Shown here piece by piece: positions 63,447-64,000 of a stretch of DNA of 64,000 bases. The notes beneath the pieces were generated by a model, which ran no database searches, was not told where the DNA came from, and saw nothing but the letters and a program-made list of their open reading frames with translations. The position numbers and the translations under genes are program-made. Each line of letters opens with the position of its first letter. Within the stretch, counting starts at the first letter, position 1. Source of the stretch: Pseudomonas sp. R28(2017). GTDB taxonomy: Bacteria; Pseudomonadota; Gammaproteobacteria; Pseudomonadales; Pseudomonadaceae. The stretch covers positions 62,001 through 126,000 of the forward strand of contig NZ_NEHW01000007.1 of the NCBI RefSeq assembly GCF_002112505.1, read 5' to 3'.

Positions 63447-64000
63447 ATGCGTCGCCTGTTTACCGGCATTCTTACGACCACCCTGCTGCTGCTCAACACC
63501 GTGGTGTTGATCTGCCCGCTGCTGGTCTTCGCCCTGCTCAAGCTGGTGCTGCCTGGCCGTGGGCGTGACTATGCCTCGTGGGCGGTGATGTGGGTCGCCG
63601 AGACCTGGTCGGAAATCGACAAGGCCATCTTTGCCCTGTGCATCCCCACCCAATGGGACATCCGTGGCGTCGAGAACCTGCGCAAGGACACCTCCTACCT
63701 GGCCGTCAGCAACCACCAGACCTGGGTCGACATCCCGGCGCTGATCGAAAGCCTCAACCGCCGCACACCGTTCTTCAAGTTCTTCCTCAAGAAGGAGCTG
63801 ATCTGGGTACCGCTGCTGGGCCTGGCCTGGTGGGGCCTGGATTACCCGTTCATGAAGCGCTACAGCAAGGCTTTCCTCGAGAAGCACCCGGAGCTCAAGG
63901 GCAAGGACCTGGAGATCACCAAGGCCGCCTGCGAGCTGTTCAAGCGCCAGCCGGTGACGGTGGTCAACTACCTCGAAGGCACCCGCTTCACCGAGGCCAA
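63447..64000 (+). CDS. 1-acyl-sn-glycerol-3-phosphate acyltransferase-like protein, 5' part
   Basis: The first 184 residues; the frame is open to the window end. N-terminal membrane segment TTTLLLLNTVVLICPLLVFALL, then the acyltransferase motif SNHQTWVDIPAL (H-x4-D) and VNYLEGTRFTEA (EGTR block). This is the PlsC/YihG family that acylates lysophosphatidic acid at the inner membrane. Remembered KT2440 order places a plsC-like gene here. The ATG at 63447 follows AAGAG at a long spacing. Confidence 0.92.
   Translation, partial: MRRLFTGILTTTLLLLNTVVLICPLLVFALLKLVLPGRGRDYASWAVMWVAETWSEIDKAIFALCIPTQWDIRGVENLRKDTSYLAVSNHQTWVDIPALIESLNRRTPFFKFFLKKELIWVPLLGLAWWGLDYPFMKRYSKAFLEKHPELKGKDLEITKAACELFKRQPVTVVNYLEGTRFTEA

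Overview
This window reads as chromosome of a fluorescent pseudomonad of the Pseudomonas putida group. Base composition is GC-rich with strong third-position G/C bias. The gene order davA-pqqFABCDEH ... bioBFHCD ... glcB ... waaFCGP ... glnE-aceEF ... msrA-plsC-like matches, from memory, the P. putida KT2440 chromosome around PP_0382 to PP_0333. The intergenic repeats with the core GCGGGCAAGCCCGCTCCCACAG are P. putida-type REP elements. Nothing indicates a plasmid, prophage or insertion sequence. No rRNA, tRNA or CRISPR array was seen.

Layout. 1-8.2 kb: the 3' end of davA (lysine catabolism), then the PQQ cofactor locus pqqF, pqqA, pqqB, pqqC, pqqD, pqqE and a downstream S9 peptidase (pqqH), tightly packed, with a terminator-like hairpin between pqqA and pqqB. 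8.2-10.9 kb: a Pmp3-type membrane peptide, a class III aminotransferase and a divergent LysR regulator. 11-19.1 kb: two paralogous ~600-residue acyl-CoA dehydrogenases flanking a membrane GGDEF protein and an unusually long di-heme cytochrome c peroxidase-like protein. 19.4-24.4 kb: a 98-residue flagellar-rod-like protein and the biotin operon bioB-F-H-C-D (minus strand), with a BirA-type operator lying inside the 5' end of the divergent comF gene. 24.4-28.7 kb: comF, a ModE/TOBE regulator, srkA, rarD and gcvR.

28.7-34.7 kb: glcB (malate synthase G), a stand-alone receiver protein, and a CBS/DUF294 protein coupled to a DEDDh exonuclease. 34.9-40.4 kb: an iron-uptake signalling module (ECF sigma factor, FecR-like anti-sigma factor, STN-domain TonB-dependent receptor, PepSY membrane protein, tiny membrane protein). 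40.5-43.5 kb: a 1008-residue protein resembling the large dermonecrotic-toxin-like proteins of pseudomonads; its 3' end overlaps, tail to tail, the LPS core operon. 43.5-50.4 kb: waaF-waaC-waaG-waaP followed by three more LPS-kinase-like genes, every junction overlapping or abutting. 50.6-58.2 kb: glnE, then aceE-aceF preceded by two identical GntR/PdhR-type palindromes. 58.5-64 kb: a GAF/PAS/GGDEF/EAL protein, msrA, a GST, a retropepsin-like periplasmic protein and the start of a membrane acyltransferase cut by the window end.

Nine REP pairs in inverted orientation sit immediately downstream of genes. The most interesting items are the BirA operator inside comF, the paired operators before aceE, the toxin-like gene overlapping the LPS kinase operon, the fused tandem LPS kinase, and the flagellar-rod-like mini-protein. 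Function calls rest on motifs and remembered family knowledge; no database search was run.
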